This document shows positions 38,368 through 48,735 of a stretch of 64,000 nt of DNA, in pieces (the stretch's first letter is position 1; every line of letters starts with the position of its first letter). Source of the DNA: Burkholderiaceae bacterium (lineage in GTDB: Bacteria; Pseudomonadota; Gammaproteobacteria; Burkholderiales; Burkholderiaceae_B); contig JAJOJF010000035.1 in assembly GCA_021208885.1 (NCBI GenBank), positions 1 through 64,000 of the forward strand, written 5' to 3'. A program made the translations under genes and the position numbers. The notes below the pieces were generated by a model that was not told the DNA's origin, made no database searches, and saw only the letters and a program-made list of their open reading frames with translations.

Positions 38368-39459
38368 TTAAACGTTGAACAAAAAATTCATCACGTCACC
38401 GTCTTGCACCACATACTCCTTGCCCTCGGCACGCAGTTTGCCTGCCTCTTTGGCAGCCTGTTCACTTCCGCAACCGATGTAGTCATCAAATGCGATGGTC
38501 TGAGCACGGATAAAGCCGCGTTCAAAGTCGGTGTGAATCACACCAGCAGCTTGCGGTGCCGTCGCACCAATGGGAATCGTCCAGGCACGAACCTCTTTGA
38601 CGCCTGCCGTGAAGTAGGTCTGTAACCCCAACAATTTGAATGCGGCTCGAATCAGGCGATTCAAGCCAGGCTCTTGCATGCCCATGTCTGCCAGAAACAC
38701 CGTCTTGTCTTCGTCAGAAAGGTCAGCAATCTCAGCTTCAATGGCGGCGCAGATAGCAACCACTGGTGCCTGGCGCTCTTGGGCATAAGCCTCAAGCTTT
38801 TGCAAAAGAGGATTGTTCTCAAACCCGTTGTCGTTCACATTGCCTACGTACATCGCGGGCTTGGCAGTGATAAAGCACAGCGGCGAAATCAATACACGAT
38901 CTTCTTTGGACAGTGGCAAAGTACGAATCGGCTGTGTTTTGTTGAGATGTTCAATGACTTGCTCAAGAATACCGACAAGCTTTTGTGCTTCTTTGTCGCC
39001 AGAGCGAGCCGTTTTTTGATGGCGATGCAAAGCTTTTTCAGCTGTTTGCATGTCGGCCAAACAAAGTTCCGTCTCAATGACTTCAATATCAGCAATCGGG
39101 TCAACGCGCCCTGCTACGTGAATCACGTTGTCATCTTCAAAGCATCGCACGACGTTGATGATGGCGTCAGTCTCGCGGATGTGTGACAAAAACTGGTTGC
39201 CAAGACCCTCGCCTTGGCTCGCACCTGCCACCAAACCAGCGATATCGACAAACTCGACAGTGGCGGGCAAGATACGCTCAGGCTTAACGATTTCAGCGAG
39301 TTGATTTAATCTCGGGTCAGGTACCTCAACCACCCCAACGTTGGGCTCAATCGTGCAGAAAGGATAGTTTTCTGCTGCGATGCCCGCTTTGGTTAGGGCA
39401 TTAAATAGGGTTGACTTGCCAACATTGGGCAAACCGACGATGCCACACTGCAGTGCCAT
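38368..39459 (-). CDS. ychF: redox-regulated ATPase YchF (Obg-like)
   Basis: YchF is a universally conserved P-loop NTPase that prefers ATP and associates with ribosomes. The 363-residue product has [18 protein letters not shown] (P-loop), [19 protein letters not shown] (switch II), the NVNDNG element near residue 205 and a C-terminal TGS domain ([36 protein letters not shown]). The ychF-pth neighbourhood is widely conserved; here a CPBP gene intervenes. Confidence 0.96.
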   Translation of the reverse strand: MALQCGIVGLPNVGKSTLFNALTKAGIAAENYPFCTIEPNVGVVEVPDPRLNQLAEIVKPERILPATVEFVDIAGLVAGASQGEGLGNQFLSHIRETDAIINVVRCFEDDNVIHVAGRVDPIADIEVIETELCLADMQTAEKALHRHQKTARSGDKEAQKLVGILEQVIEHLNKTQPIRTLPLSKEDRVLISPLCFITAKPAMYVGNVNDNGFENNPLLQKLEAYAQERQAPVVAICAAIEAEIADLSDEDKTVFLADMGMQEPGLNRLIRAAFKLLGLQTYFTAGVKEVRAWTIPIGATAPQAAGVIHTDFERGFIRAQTIAFDDYIGCGSEQAAKEAGKLRAEGKEYVVQDGDVMNFLFNV

Positions 39460-39529
39460 AACAATTCCAGTTCAATTAAAACGAAACGCCAGTTTAACCG
39501 CCACGGGCAACTTACATGCCAAGGTGTAA

Positions 39530-40309
39530 CTAAGCCAAGCCTGCACTTTGCAGCCAGCGCATGGCAAGCCATGCTGCCATCAGAGGTCCAAAGTTAAATA
39601 AGGCATGCAACACGATGGCCGCACCAATACCCCGCATCACTCTCATCCACCCAAGAACCAACCCAGTAAACCACTGTGGCAGCACTAGCGCTGGCAACAT
39701 CCACCACTGCGCCGACGTGAAGGTGAAATTAAACAGATGCAGCGAGGCAAACGTCATGACCGAGAGATGAAATACCAGCCAAAACCATCGTCGATAAAGT
39801 CTGAGCCAATGCCTCGCACGTACGCCAGGCATCGGATTTGCGCTCGTGACTCGATAGATCGCCAGGATGGCTAACGCAAATATCAAACTTTGACCAATTC
39901 CCGGCTTAAGCCACAACGCGAGCACCATCAGCGGCACCAACCAAAGGGCAATGCCCGGGCGTCTAAGTCCATACCGAAACAGCATTTCTTCGACCAAAGG
40001 CGCCCACACCAAGGCTAACAGCCAAGGAAGGTTGGCCGGGTCAACAGCATGGGTTGCGCCGGCCTGCCTCGATATCCCAATCACAATGGGTCCAAACAGA
40101 AAAATGTTGATACCCCATAGAATCGCAGCCCAACCCAAAAGCCGTAAAAAACTGATTCCTGGCAACCAGTCGAGCAACCAGGCCGTTTGTGGCCTGACCT
40201 GTCGGCAACGACGGCTCAATCTTGGGCGACGCACGAACCCCCAAAAATCATGCCATTCGTCTAGCCACGTCATCCGACGAGGCTGACTGAGGTCAGGCGA
40301 GTTCATCAT
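39530..40309 (-). CDS. CPBP-family intramembrane metalloprotease-like protein
   Basis: A 259-residue multi-helix membrane protein of the CPBP (Abi/CAAX protease) family. The three motifs are present: [11 protein letters not shown] (Glu-Glu and Arg), FASLHLFNF (His) and [11 protein letters not shown] (His-x-x-x-Asn). In the family these bind a metal for intramembrane cleavage; target unknown. The start overlaps the pth 3' end by 17 bases. Confidence 0.82.
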   Translation of the reverse strand: MMNSPDLSQPRRMTWLDEWHDFWGFVRRPRLSRRCRQVRPQTAWLLDWLPGISFLRLLGWAAILWGINIFLFGPIVIGISRQAGATHAVDPANLPWLLALVWAPLVEEMLFRYGLRRPGIALWLVPLMVLALWLKPGIGQSLIFALAILAIYRVTSANPMPGVRARHWLRLYRRWFWLVFHLSVMTFASLHLFNFTFTSAQWWMLPALVLPQWFTGLVLGWMRVMRGIGAAIVLHALFNFGPLMAAWLAMRWLQSAGLA

Positions 40310-40895
40310 CGCGGTGCAACTGCGCCATGGCGCGGTTCATGTCGGCTTCGAGCAACAACGGCATTGCTTGGTCGCAACGATCAAGCGCTCGGTCGATAGC
40401 AGTTTGGTCTTCGTGTGACGGCGGATGCAGCACGAAATCTGCCACACCTTGCATTAAACCCAAAGAACGAGGGTGACCAATGCCGATTCGCAAACGCCAA
40501 AAACCTGGCCCACCCATCACTGACTGAATATCACGCAACCCGTTGTGGCCTGCGTGCCCACCGCCCGATTTGATTCTCACTTGGCCTGGCAACAGATCAA
40601 GTTCATCGTGCGCCACCAGAATCGAAGATAAAGGTACTTTGTAAAACCGCGCAAGCGCGCCCACTGACTGGCCCGAACGGTTCATAAACGTCGAGGGCTT
40701 TAAGAACCAGATCTGGCGGCCTTGCCATTTCGCCTTGGCCACTTCCCCAAAAAACGATTTCTCAGCCCGGAAATTTGCACTCAGTTTGTTGGCCCAGCGG
40801 TCAACCAACCAAAACCCGGCATTATGTCGGGTTCGGTCATATTGGCTCCCGGGGTTACCCAAGCCTACCACCAGAGAAATCAGATCTGTTGCCAT
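40293..40895 (-). CDS. pth: peptidyl-tRNA hydrolase Pth
   Basis: Pth recycles tRNA by cleaving peptidyl-tRNA. The 200-residue protein has [21 protein letters not shown] (catalytic His in RHNAG), [13 protein letters not shown] and [26 protein letters not shown] (catalytic Asp and His). I choose ATG 40895, which gives the usual N-terminus; the extension to 40961 is not conserved. It lies downstream of the rplY terminator and so needs its own promoter or readthrough. Confidence 0.95.
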   Translation of the reverse strand: MATDLISLVVGLGNPGSQYDRTRHNAGFWLVDRWANKLSANFRAEKSFFGEVAKAKWQGRQIWFLKPSTFMNRSGQSVGALARFYKVPLSSILVAHDELDLLPGQVRIKSGGGHAGHNGLRDIQSVMGGPGFWRLRIGIGHPRSLGLMQGVADFVLHPPSHEDQTAIDRALDRCDQAMPLLLEADMNRAMAQLHRDDELA

Positions 40896-40965
40896 ACGAT
40901 ATGCGCAATGTGTGCCCAACACAAAATGGCAAAAGACAACCGCTTGCCATTCTTGAACCAAGCTT

Positions 40966-41003
40966 CAAAAAACAAACCCCGGCGACGGTAACATCGACGG
41001 GGC
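40966..41003 (-). terminator. Rho-independent terminator after rplY
   Basis: On the minus strand CCCCG-T-CGA and TCG-C-CGGGG form a stem with one mismatch around a short loop, followed by TTTGTTTTTT. Located about 70 bases after the rplY stop and before pth. Confidence 0.8.
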
Positions 41004-41074
41004 TTGATTGACTGAAACCCTTAACCCGAGCCAGTCCTTTGAGCCTCGGACAGCTCCTTTGATCAACTCTTGAG

Positions 41075-41695
41075 TTAACCCTGAGACGACTCGCCCTTAC
41101 CCTCGCCCTCAGCCGCATCGTCACCGCGCATAGCAGCCGGCACCGTGGCAGATGCCACCACCGGGTTGTCTTCACCACCGTGGGGCAAGTACTTCACACC
41201 AACCGGCAGTTTAATGTCGTTGACGTGAATCGACTGGCCAGCCACCACAGCAGCAAGATCGACCTCGATGAATTGAGGCAGATTGGCAGGCAGACACTCA
41301 ATCTCAAGTTCAGTAATGACATGAGAAATGATGGCTGAGCTCAGTTTCACTGCCGGCGAAATCTCAGCATTAATGAAGTGCAACGGCACTTTGGTGTGCA
41401 GCACTTTGCTGGCATCTACACGCTGAAAATCGATATGTAGAACCTGTTGCTTGTATGGGTGCCACTGAACAGCGCGCAACAGAACTGAGTGCTTTGTGCC
41501 GTCAAGTTTCATGTCGAGCACAGAAGCGTGAAACTGCTCCTTGCGTAGAGCATGGTAGATCTCGTTGTGATCGACTTCGACGTTCAACGGCGGTTCCTGG
41601 CCGCCATATACGATGGCTGGCACACGACCCGCACGGCGCAGGCGGCGGCTCGCACTCGATCCCTGTACGCTGCGTGAGGTTGCATTAAATTCCAT
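41075..41695 (-). CDS. rplY: 50S ribosomal protein L25/general stress protein Ctc
   Basis: L25 of the longer Ctc type binds 5S rRNA. The product (206 residues) has the L25 domain (about 1-95: SSASRRLRRAGRVPAIVYGG, VLHIDFQRVD) and a C-terminal beta domain (about 96-190), then an acidic Gly/Glu-rich tail. I start at ATG 41695 (EFNATSRS); the in-frame codons upstream are not homologous. It follows prs, as usual in this group. Confidence 0.94.
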   Translation of the reverse strand: MEFNATSRSVQGSSASRRLRRAGRVPAIVYGGQEPPLNVEVDHNEIYHALRKEQFHASVLDMKLDGTKHSVLLRAVQWHPYKQQVLHIDFQRVDASKVLHTKVPLHFINAEISPAVKLSSAIISHVITELEIECLPANLPQFIEVDLAAVVAGQSIHVNDIKLPVGVKYLPHGGEDNPVVASATVPAAMRGDDAAEGEGKGESSQG

Positions 41696-41822
41696 TTCTA
41701 ACTCCAAAATAGGCTGACGCCTTGAATAAACCTGAACCGACCGTCGGTTCAGATATCGACTGCCTGTCGCGACCAACAAGCAATCCGATTCTTTACCCAG
41801 TGTTTATGCACTGAGTCACTGA

Positions 41823-42773
41823 TTAATCTACAAACAACGAGCTGACCGACTCAGCGTGCGAAATACGCAAAATCGTCTCACCAAGCAAGGCAGCACAAGA
41901 TAACTGACGAATCTTGCCGCACGCAATGGCTGCATCCGAGAGCGGAATGGAGTCGGTTACGACCAACTCGTCAAGCTCCGAAACAGCGATTCGTTCAACC
42001 GCCCCACCTGACAAAACCGCGTGCGTACAGTATGCATAAACGGCTCCCGCACCACGCTCTTTTAAGGCTTGTGCAGCCTTGCACAACGTACCGGCCGTGT
42101 CGACCATGTCATCCATGATCACGCAGGTGCGCCCGTCGACATCACCGATGATGTTCATCACCTCTGAGACGTTGGCGCGCGGGCGACGCTTGTCAATGAT
42201 CGCCAGATCAGCCTCAAGCTGCTTGGCCAACGCACGGGCTCTAACCACACCGCCAATATCAGGAGAAACTACCACCAAATCAGACAAATTCCGACGCCAG
42301 ATGTCGCCAAGCAGTATCGGACCAGCGTAAATGTTGTCAACCGGAATATCAAAGAATCCCTGAATCTGGTCTGCATGCAAATCCATGGTCAGGACTCGAT
42401 CCACGCCAACCACTTGCAGCATGTTTGCCACCACCTTGGCAGAGATCGCCACTCGTGCAGAGCGGGGACGACGATCCTGGCGGGCATAACCAAAATACGG
42501 AATGGCCGCAGTAATCCGGCCGGCTGAAGCACGCCTTAGTGCATCAACCATCACCATGACTTCCATCAGGTTGTCATTGGTGGGTGCGCAAGTCGGCTGC
42601 AACACAAAAACGTCTTTGCCACGGACGTTTTCATTGATCTCAACCATAACTTCACCATCAGAAAAACGACCAACGGTCATTTTTCCGAGGGACATATCCA
42701 AATGATTCACCACATCGACAGCCAAACGGGTGTTGGCTGTGCCTGTAAAGATCATGAAACTTTCATTGGTCAT
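41823..42773 (-). CDS. prs: ribose-phosphate pyrophosphokinase Prs
   Basis: Prs makes PRPP from ribose 5-phosphate and ATP, feeding nucleotide, histidine and NAD synthesis. The 316-residue product shows [53 protein letters not shown], the metal-binding [13 protein letters not shown], the PRPP loop [18 protein letters not shown] place the start at ATG 42773, where the family begins; longer readings enter the tRNA. Lies downstream of tRNA-Gln in one transcript. Confidence 0.96.
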   Translation of the reverse strand: MTNESFMIFTGTANTRLAVDVVNHLDMSLGKMTVGRFSDGEVMVEINENVRGKDVFVLQPTCAPTNDNLMEVMVMVDALRRASAGRITAAIPYFGYARQDRRPRSARVAISAKVVANMLQVVGVDRVLTMDLHADQIQGFFDIPVDNIYAGPILLGDIWRRNLSDLVVVSPDIGGVVRARALAKQLEADLAIIDKRRPRANVSEVMNIIGDVDGRTCVIMDDMVDTAGTLCKAAQALKERGAGAVYAYCTHAVLSGGAVERIAVSELDELVVTDSIPLSDAAIACGKIRQLSCAALLGETILRISHAESVSSLFVD

Positions 42774-42847
42774 GGTGAAAGCATCGCCGGAATAAAAAAG
42801 CTGCTGAACCGCGCCGCAGACGGTGGCTTGTTCAACAGCTCTGTTGT

Positions 42848-42924
42848 TGGCTGGGGAGGAAGGATTCGAACCCTCGCATGCCGGAATCAAAATCCGGTGC
42901 CTTAACCAACTTGGCTACTCCCCA
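42848..42924 (-). tRNA. tRNA-Gln (anticodon TTG)
   Basis: A 77-base cloverleaf on the minus strand. Acceptor TGGGGAG (42918-42924) pairs with CTCCCCA (52-58 of 428xx), with discriminator G and an encoded CCA (42848-42850). The anticodon stem CCGGA/TCCGG holds the loop TTTTGAT giving TTG, which reads CAA/CAG. T-arm GAGGG-TTCGAAT-CCTTC. It lies one base after the ispE 3' end and upstream of prs, a location typical for betaproteobacteria. Confidence 0.96.
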
Positions 42925-42925
42925 A

Positions 42926-43843
42926 TTAATCTGTTAGCCAATGCCTGAGAGGGTGCTCTGGCAGCCCATCACAAGCAAAAACCTCTTTGATAACGGCAAC
43001 TTCACCGTTGTCAACTTTTTCCATTTTACCGGTCAAACTGCCTCGCGCCAATTCAGCCTGGACTGGATCATTAAATTCAGCAAAAAAACAGCTCCCTGAT
43101 CCCGACAACCGAACTGCATAACCTTGCTGGCTTACCCATGTCATCGCATCAGACACAATGGGGAACAACCGCTTTGCTACTGGCTCAAGGTCATTTCGAC
43201 CAAATCCATACTGGCCGCTAGCGACATTGACGAAGCTGCCAACCCCGGAAAAGTCCGATATTTTGACTCGATCCGAGTTGCGTGTCAAATCATCAGCCTT
43301 AAAAATGGCAGCGGTCGGCACACTGACAGGCGGCCTAAAAATAAGGTAGCTCGAGTCTGGCGCCAAAAAGGACTCAAGCTTTTCACCAACACCTTGCACG
43401 AAAGCTGTTTGACCAAACACAAAAAAGGGCACATCTGCACCGAGCGATAGCCCCAACATCGCAAGCTCTTGACGATTCAATCCTGTACGCCACAATCGGT
43501 TCAGCCCTATCAGAACTGTCGCGGCATCACTTGAGCCACCACCCAAACCGCCGCCGACGGGAATCCGCTTGGTGACGTGCAGATGCGCGCCGTGCAATAC
43601 GCCCGTTCGTTGTTGCAACAATCGGGCTGCCCTGACCACCAAGTCATCATCTGGATTTACCTCGACGCCGAGATTGCTTTCTCGGGATATCTGACCATCA
43701 AGTCTCAGATCAATCGAGATACTATCGGCCAACGAAATAAGCCGAAACAGCGATTCGAGCAGATGGTAGCCATCAGCCCGTTGACCGACAACATGCAAGA
43801 ACAGATTCAGCTTGGCGGGCGCCGGCAGATCATAGACCGTCAT
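42926..43843 (-). CDS. ispE: 4-diphosphocytidyl-2-C-methyl-D-erythritol kinase IspE
   Basis: IspE phosphorylates the CDP-methylerythritol intermediate of the MEP isoprenoid pathway. The 305 residues of the GHMP kinase family contain DLPAPAKLNLFLHVVGQRADGYH at the N-terminus (conserved Lys and Asp), the ATP loop KRIPVGGGLGGGSSDAATVL near 90-110 and AVRLSGSGSCFFAEF near the C-terminus. It follows lolB with a 15-base gap and precedes tRNA-Gln. Confidence 0.95.
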   Translation of the reverse strand: MTVYDLPAPAKLNLFLHVVGQRADGYHLLESLFRLISLADSISIDLRLDGQISRESNLGVEVNPDDDLVVRAARLLQQRTGVLHGAHLHVTKRIPVGGGLGGGSSDAATVLIGLNRLWRTGLNRQELAMLGLSLGADVPFFVFGQTAFVQGVGEKLESFLAPDSSYLIFRPPVSVPTAAIFKADDLTRNSDRVKISDFSGVGSFVNVASGQYGFGRNDLEPVAKRLFPIVSDAMTWVSQQGYAVRLSGSGSCFFAEFNDPVQAELARGSLTGKMEKVDNGEVAVIKEVFACDGLPEHPLRHWLTD

Positions 43844-43858
43844 CTCTGGCTTTTCCGT

Positions 43859-44440
43859 TTATATAGGCTGCTCGGCAATCAATCTGAGCGTCACACTGCG
43901 ACCCAACTGTTGGCCTTTGGCGGTGACTCGTGCTGGACCCGATTCACCATACCGGTCAAACATAACTTGCCAGCCAGCCTGGTTAAACGAAACAATTCGC
44001 CCTTGCCTGTCCCGTTTGAGACTAGTCACCTTGTCATCATCAATGACACGGCCATCTACCCAGTCTTCGAGCACATCCAAGGGAACCTTGGCACCAAGCA
44101 CGCCAGCCAACAAGTCCTCGCCAGAAGCCGCGCGGCGCAAAGGCGCATCGGGCTGCTCAAGCGTGGCACCCGTCGGCTCAACCGTTAACCGAGCCAGCGT
44201 GGCGCCAAGGGGACTTTGCAAATCGAGCTGCCATCCGGACACCAATCGTCGCCACACAAAACTGCCTTGCACAGACTCAGAATCATCATTTGCCGCTAGC
44301 GTCACCACAGAGAACTTGCCTGCCCGCTCTTTAAGCACCAGATTTTGTTGGGACTCAAGCGGTGTCGTGGCACAACCAGCCATCAGAAGAGTCGAGGCCA
44401 ACCAAAGCGACCCATATCCCAGCCAATTTCCAATTCTCAC
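43859..44440 (-). CDS. lolB: outer membrane lipoprotein insertion protein LolB
   Basis: LolB receives lipoproteins from LolA and inserts them in the outer membrane. The 193 residues start with a lipoprotein signal, lipobox LMAGC near residue 23, followed by a beta-rich LolB domain (FVWRRLVSGWQLDLQSPLGATLARL). Weakly conserved family, so identification also leans on its position before ispE. The start overlaps the TPR gene by four bases. Confidence 0.88.
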   Translation of the reverse strand: MRIGNWLGYGSLWLASTLLMAGCATTPLESQQNLVLKERAGKFSVVTLAANDDSESVQGSFVWRRLVSGWQLDLQSPLGATLARLTVEPTGATLEQPDAPLRRAASGEDLLAGVLGAKVPLDVLEDWVDGRVIDDDKVTSLKRDRQGRIVSFNQAGWQVMFDRYGESGPARVTAKGQQLGRSVTLRLIAEQPI

Positions 44441-46299
44441 TGGCTAACCCCGAAACGCTCAAGGGTCTGTTTCAGGGTGGGGTTAGTTGCATCAAGCTCA
44501 ACGCCCTCGCGCCAGACATCCCTAGCCTTGTCTTGCTCGCCCATGACCCACAAAACCTCGCCAAGATGGGCAGCAATTTCAGCCTCGGGCTTTACCTCAT
44601 AGGCCTGTCGCAGATATTTCTCTGCCTGCTCGTTATCACCTTGCCTAAACTTGACCCAACCTAGGCTATCGAGGATGTACGGGTCTTCAGGCAGAATTTG
44701 ATGCGCTCGATATATCAAGTCATAAGCCTCATCAAGTCGCACATTCCGATCAGCCAGCGAATAGCCCAACGCGTTGTATGCATGCGCATAACCGGGATCT
44801 AGGTCGATGACCTCGCGTAGATACTTCTCCATATCGCCATATTGCTTTTGGCGCTCGAGCAACATGCCAAGCTCGTACTTGATCTCAATCGAATCCACGA
44901 TCTCTTGGTCGGCCTGCCGCAAGCGTTCAATTGCTTGCTCATAACGCTCTGCATTGCGCAAAATCTGCGCCATGGTCAACACGCCAATCAATTGCTCATC
45001 CTGATCAATCGGGTGCGCTGCATCAATCATGGCAACCGCTTCGTCAATGCGGCCTTGTTCTGCACGAATCGTGGCTTGTCGCAATCGCGCCGAATAACGT
45101 GCCGAGGGCTCCTCGATGCGTCCAAGCCAGGCGATAGCCTGATCGGGATCATCCTGATCCTGAGCGATACGAGCCAACAATTGATACGCATCGGCCAGAG
45201 CAGCCGCTGCGTCCGAGGCGCCCGATGCGATCGCATCCTGTCGCTGTGACTGAACATCGACGTACTGCAACAACAAGCCTCGCGACTCAGGCAAACGATT
45301 GTCCTGATAGGCAAGCTGAGCACGCACGAACAACAAATCAAAATCTTCCGGGTATTGGGCAGACATCAATTCGAGCTCATCAAGTGCACCCTGCACATCG
45401 CCCGTCTCAGCAAGCTGGCCAGCAAGCATAAGGCGCAACTGCCGAGCTTTAGGGTAAGCACGCGCAAACTTCCGTGCCTGATCGAGCGAGGCGACGGCAT
45501 CAACGGGCATGCCGTAGTCCAGCACGCGCATCGCGGCATCTTCAGAGTCAGGCTTTAACCTGAGAGCCTTTTGCGCTTCGACTAGCGCCCGCTCATAGTC
45601 GCCCGCTGCCTGCGCCATATCTGCGAGCGCCATGTAGGCCGCCAAGGTGCCCTTTAGCTGGGCAAGGTCAATCGTTTCCTCGAGCAATTGAAATGCCTGC
45701 TGCCTGTCTTGCATTCGCCTCAGAACACTAATGGCTCGCGATAATGCCTCGATTTTGTCGGCAGACGCCTTCACTTGCTTGGCCAAAGCTTGTGCCAAAC
45801 CCGCAGTTTTGCCGGCTGCGGCACTTAGCGCGAGCCTCGTGGACTGCGCGTTTTCGTCAGAAGGCGAGTTCAGAACCCAGACCTCGGCCGCCTGCAAAGC
45901 CCCCTGAACATCACCAATGGCGGCGTAAAGCTCTACAGCCCGTTGTGCCAGACGCGGGTCGGCTGTCTCACGAGCCAATTCAAGCGTAGTATTAGCCGCG
46001 GGCAAAATCGCGCCACGCTGCACGGCAATTTCCGAGGCAAGAAACTTGTAAAGAATGTCAGCTGACAACGCCACATGCGGCAACTCACCCGCCTTAAGCG
46101 TGATTCGATCTGGCTGTGGAGCCGGAGGCGTTTTAGGTACCGCCTGAATCGGCGGGTGCCCATCCGTTTGGGCCACCCTCGGCAATTCCTGGGCACAAGC
46201 GGTGCCCGACAGTGCTAACAGCACTACCAGAACAGATTGCCTGAAACGACGCACCTTGCTCAACGTGAAACCCCTACCAACCACTGGCAGCCATGGCAA
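44437..46299 (-). CDS. TPR-repeat protein, exported
   Basis: A 620-residue protein with an N-terminal signal segment (about 18-38, VLVVLLALSGTACA) and tetratricopeptide repeats over most of its length. The clearest are at about 225-260 (AAYMALADMAQAAGDYERALVEAQKALRLKPDS), and 500-600 (YAHAYNALGYSLADRN, YILDSLGWVKFRQGDNEQAEKYLRQAYEVKP). This family stands before lolB in betaproteobacteria. Function unknown; a periplasmic scaffold role in envelope assembly is a guess. Divergent from mutM. Confidence 0.82.
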   Translation of the reverse strand: MPWLPVVGRGFTLSKVRRFRQSVLVVLLALSGTACAQELPRVAQTDGHPPIQAVPKTPPAPQPDRITLKAGELPHVALSADILYKFLASEIAVQRGAILPAANTTLELARETADPRLAQRAVELYAAIGDVQGALQAAEVWVLNSPSDENAQSTRLALSAAAGKTAGLAQALAKQVKASADKIEALSRAISVLRRMQDRQQAFQLLEETIDLAQLKGTLAAYMALADMAQAAGDYERALVEAQKALRLKPDSEDAAMRVLDYGMPVDAVASLDQARKFARAYPKARQLRLMLAGQLAETGDVQGALDELELMSAQYPEDFDLLFVRAQLAYQDNRLPESRGLLLQYVDVQSQRQDAIASGASDAAAALADAYQLLARIAQDQDDPDQAIAWLGRIEEPSARYSARLRQATIRAEQGRIDEAVAMIDAAHPIDQDEQLIGVLTMAQILRNAERYEQAIERLRQADQEIVDSIEIKYELGMLLERQKQYGDMEKYLREVIDLDPGYAHAYNALGYSLADRNVRLDEAYDLIYRAHQILPEDPYILDSLGWVKFRQGDNEQAEKYLRQAYEVKPEAEIAAHLGEVLWVMGEQDKARDVWREGVELDATNPTLKQTLERFGVSQ

Positions 46300-46344
46300 A
46301 ATCCCACCACCTGCCTTAGTAACGCATCATCTTAGCACCGGACC

Positions 46345-47190
46345 ATGCCAGAACTACCAGAAGTTGAAACAACCCGCCGCGGCATTGAACAGACCGCCGT
46401 AGGCGCTCGTCTGGTTAACATGCCAGTTCGCGAGCGACGTCTGCGCTGGCCAATTGACTCAGCATTGCCTGACTGCATTCTTAACCACACGTTATCAGCT
46501 TGCCGGCGTCGCGGTAAGTACCTTTTGATGGAGTTTGACAAGGTGGGCACCACAATCGTTCACCTTGGCATGTCGGGTTCCATCAGAAACTGCGCCCCGG
46601 ATAGTCTTTGGCAAGCGCATGATCACCTGCAATGGGAATTCGACAACGGCAGTTGCCTGCGATATCACGACCCCAGGCGCTTTGGCTCAGTCGTCTGGCA
46701 CCCCAGTGACGCGGGCTCGGTCCTCGCGCATCCACGCTTAGCTGAGCTCGGTGTTGAGCCCCTGAGTGATGAGTTCACGGTTGATCACTTGCTAGCCGGG
46801 GTCAAAGGCAAATTGCAAAGCATCAAACAGACGCTTTTGGCTGGCCACATTGTGGTTGGTGTGGGCAACATCTACGCTTCCGAATCGCTGTTTCGCGCCA
46901 GAATCCATCCGGAAATGCCCGCGGGGCGCTTAACTCGGCAACAGGCCAACCGGCTCGTGCCAGCCATTGTGCAAACGCTAAACGACGCGCTCGATAGCGG
47001 CGGCAGCACCTTACGTGACTATGTCAATGCGACTGGTGAACCTGGCGCCTACTTCGTGCTGCACGCGGCAGTCTACGAAAAACAAAACCAGCCGTGCAAG
47101 CGTTGTAACACCAAAATCAAACGCATTGTGCAGGGACAACGCGCGACCTACTTTTGCCCGCGCTGCCAGCGCATGCCTCGAACCAACTAA
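46345..47190 (+). CDS. mutM: formamidopyrimidine-DNA glycosylase MutM (Fpg)
   Basis: MutM excises 8-oxoguanine and formamidopyrimidines and cleaves the abasic site. The 281-residue product has the catalytic N-terminal PELPEVETTRRGIE (Pro1 after Met removal, Glu2), Lys in RGKYLL, HLGMSGSIR, the helix-two-turn-helix VVGVGNIYASESLFRARI and a C-terminal zinc finger with CKRCNTKIKRIVQGQRATYFCPRCQ. The stop shares four bases with the convergent oxidase gene. Confidence 0.97.
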   Translation: MPELPEVETTRRGIEQTAVGARLVNMPVRERRLRWPIDSALPDCILNHTLSACRRRGKYLLMEFDKVGTTIVHLGMSGSIRNCAPDSLWQAHDHLQWEFDNGSCLRYHDPRRFGSVVWHPSDAGSVLAHPRLAELGVEPLSDEFTVDHLLAGVKGKLQSIKQTLLAGHIVVGVGNIYASESLFRARIHPEMPAGRLTRQQANRLVPAIVQTLNDALDSGGSTLRDYVNATGEPGAYFVLHAAVYEKQNQPCKRCNTKIKRIVQGQRATYFCPRCQRMPRTN

Positions 47191-48596
47191 ACGTTCAGCA
47201 CCTTACCAGGGTTCATCATGCCTTTAGGATCGAGCGCCTGCTTGATTTGTCGCATGAGCCTGAGTTCAAGCTCAGACTTGTAGCGTGGCAGCTCGTTGAC
47301 TTTCAACTGCCCAATCCCATGCTCAGCACTAATCGAGCCATTAAATGACGCCACGCTATCGTGCACCAATTGGTAAATTTGCGGCTGCAAAGCCAGAATC
47401 TCGCTCTCGGCTTGACCGGCACCAGGTGCTACGTTGTAGTGCAGGTTGCCATCACCAAGATGACCAAACACAACATTGTGTATGCCTGGAAACTTCGCTT
47501 GCAAAGCCTCGTTGGTGACTGATACAAATTCAGCAATGCGCGAGATTGGGATTGAAACGTCATGTTTGACGCTTTTACCTAGTTCAGCTTCTGCCAGTGG
47601 GATACTCTCACGCAAATGCCAAAACGCTTTGCTCTGCGCAACCGATTGCGCAATGGCTGCGTCGAGCAATAGCCCATCCTCGATTGCCTGCCCAAGCACC
47701 GCTTCAAACCTGGCTTGGGCATGCTCAGCACTTTCGCTGTCAGATAGTTCGAGCAAAGCAAACCAGGGCGAATTGGCAGACTCACCTTCAAACGGAATGC
47801 GTTGGTCAGTAAACAACCGAACCACGGCTTGCAACACAGAACCCGCCATGACCTCAAACCCTGTCAACGCAGCACCAAATCCCTGACGAGCGCGCGAGAG
47901 AAATGTCACTGAGTCCTGAAGGCTGGCAAACGCCAACATGGCGGTGCGCTGCGCCACAGGCAGCGGATAGAGCTTTAGGGTCGCTGCTGTGATGATGCCC
48001 AACGTGCCCTCGCTGCCGACAAACAAGTCACGCAAGTCGTAACCCGTGTTGTCCTTGCGCAGACCGCGCAGGCCGTCCCAGACCTCACCTTCGGCGGTCA
48101 CGACTTCAAGACCTAGCGTCAGTTCACGGGCATTGCCATAGCGCAGAACCTGTGTGCCGCCCGCGTTGGTGGCCAGATTGCCGCCTATGGTGCAGCTGCC
48201 TTCGGCAGCCAAGCTCAATGGGAACAAACGGCCAGCCTCGCGAGCCGCCTCTTGAACACTTTGCAAGATACAGCCAGCCTCAACGGTGATGGTGTCATTG
48301 TCGGTGTCGATGGCGCGCACTTTGTTCAGACGAGCGGTTGACAAAACCACGGCACGACCCGAATCGTCCGGTGTTGCCCCACCACACAAACCCGTATTGC
48401 CGCCAACTGTCACCACCGGCACGTTATTCGCAACGCAATACTTGACGACAGCTGCGACCTCACTAGTGCTACCTGGTCGCACCACCGCTTGCGCCTTGCC
48501 GCGATAACGTCCACGCCAATCAACCAAATACGGCTCAGCTGCATCGCCTGTCAGCAAATGCGCGTGCCCAACAATATTCAACAATCCTTCCAGCAT
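47187..48596 (-). CDS. FAD-binding oxidoreductase (D-2-hydroxyglutarate / D-lactate dehydrogenase type)
   Basis: A 469-residue flavoprotein of the GlcD/D2HGDH family. The PCMH-type FAD-binding domain (about 35-215) has VVRPGSTSEVAAVVKYC, VVTVGGNTGLCGGATP and GTQVLRYGNARELTLGLEVV. The C-terminal FAD-oxidase domain ends with GHLGDGNLHYNVAP, a metal/substrate motif, and SAEHGIGQLK. Likely substrate a D-2-hydroxy acid such as D-2-hydroxyglutarate; sequence alone cannot choose. Confidence 0.88.
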   Translation of the reverse strand: MLEGLLNIVGHAHLLTGDAAEPYLVDWRGRYRGKAQAVVRPGSTSEVAAVVKYCVANNVPVVTVGGNTGLCGGATPDDSGRAVVLSTARLNKVRAIDTDNDTITVEAGCILQSVQEAAREAGRLFPLSLAAEGSCTIGGNLATNAGGTQVLRYGNARELTLGLEVVTAEGEVWDGLRGLRKDNTGYDLRDLFVGSEGTLGIITAATLKLYPLPVAQRTAMLAFASLQDSVTFLSRARQGFGAALTGFEVMAGSVLQAVVRLFTDQRIPFEGESANSPWFALLELSDSESAEHAQARFEAVLGQAIEDGLLLDAAIAQSVAQSKAFWHLRESIPLAEAELGKSVKHDVSIPISRIAEFVSVTNEALQAKFPGIHNVVFGHLGDGNLHYNVAPGAGQAESEILALQPQIYQLVHDSVASFNGSISAEHGIGQLKVNELPRYKSELELRLMRQIKQALDPKGMMNPGKVLNV

Positions 48597-48735
48597 TGAT
48601 ACACCCCGTGACTTTCAGTTTTATGGCTGTCGACCGATCGCACGTCTTTAGACGCCGGTTTTAACGCCTGTAACCAAGCTATGCCTAGATATTTGCGATA
48701 ATAGCTACAAAATCTCTTAGCCTTATGGATTGACC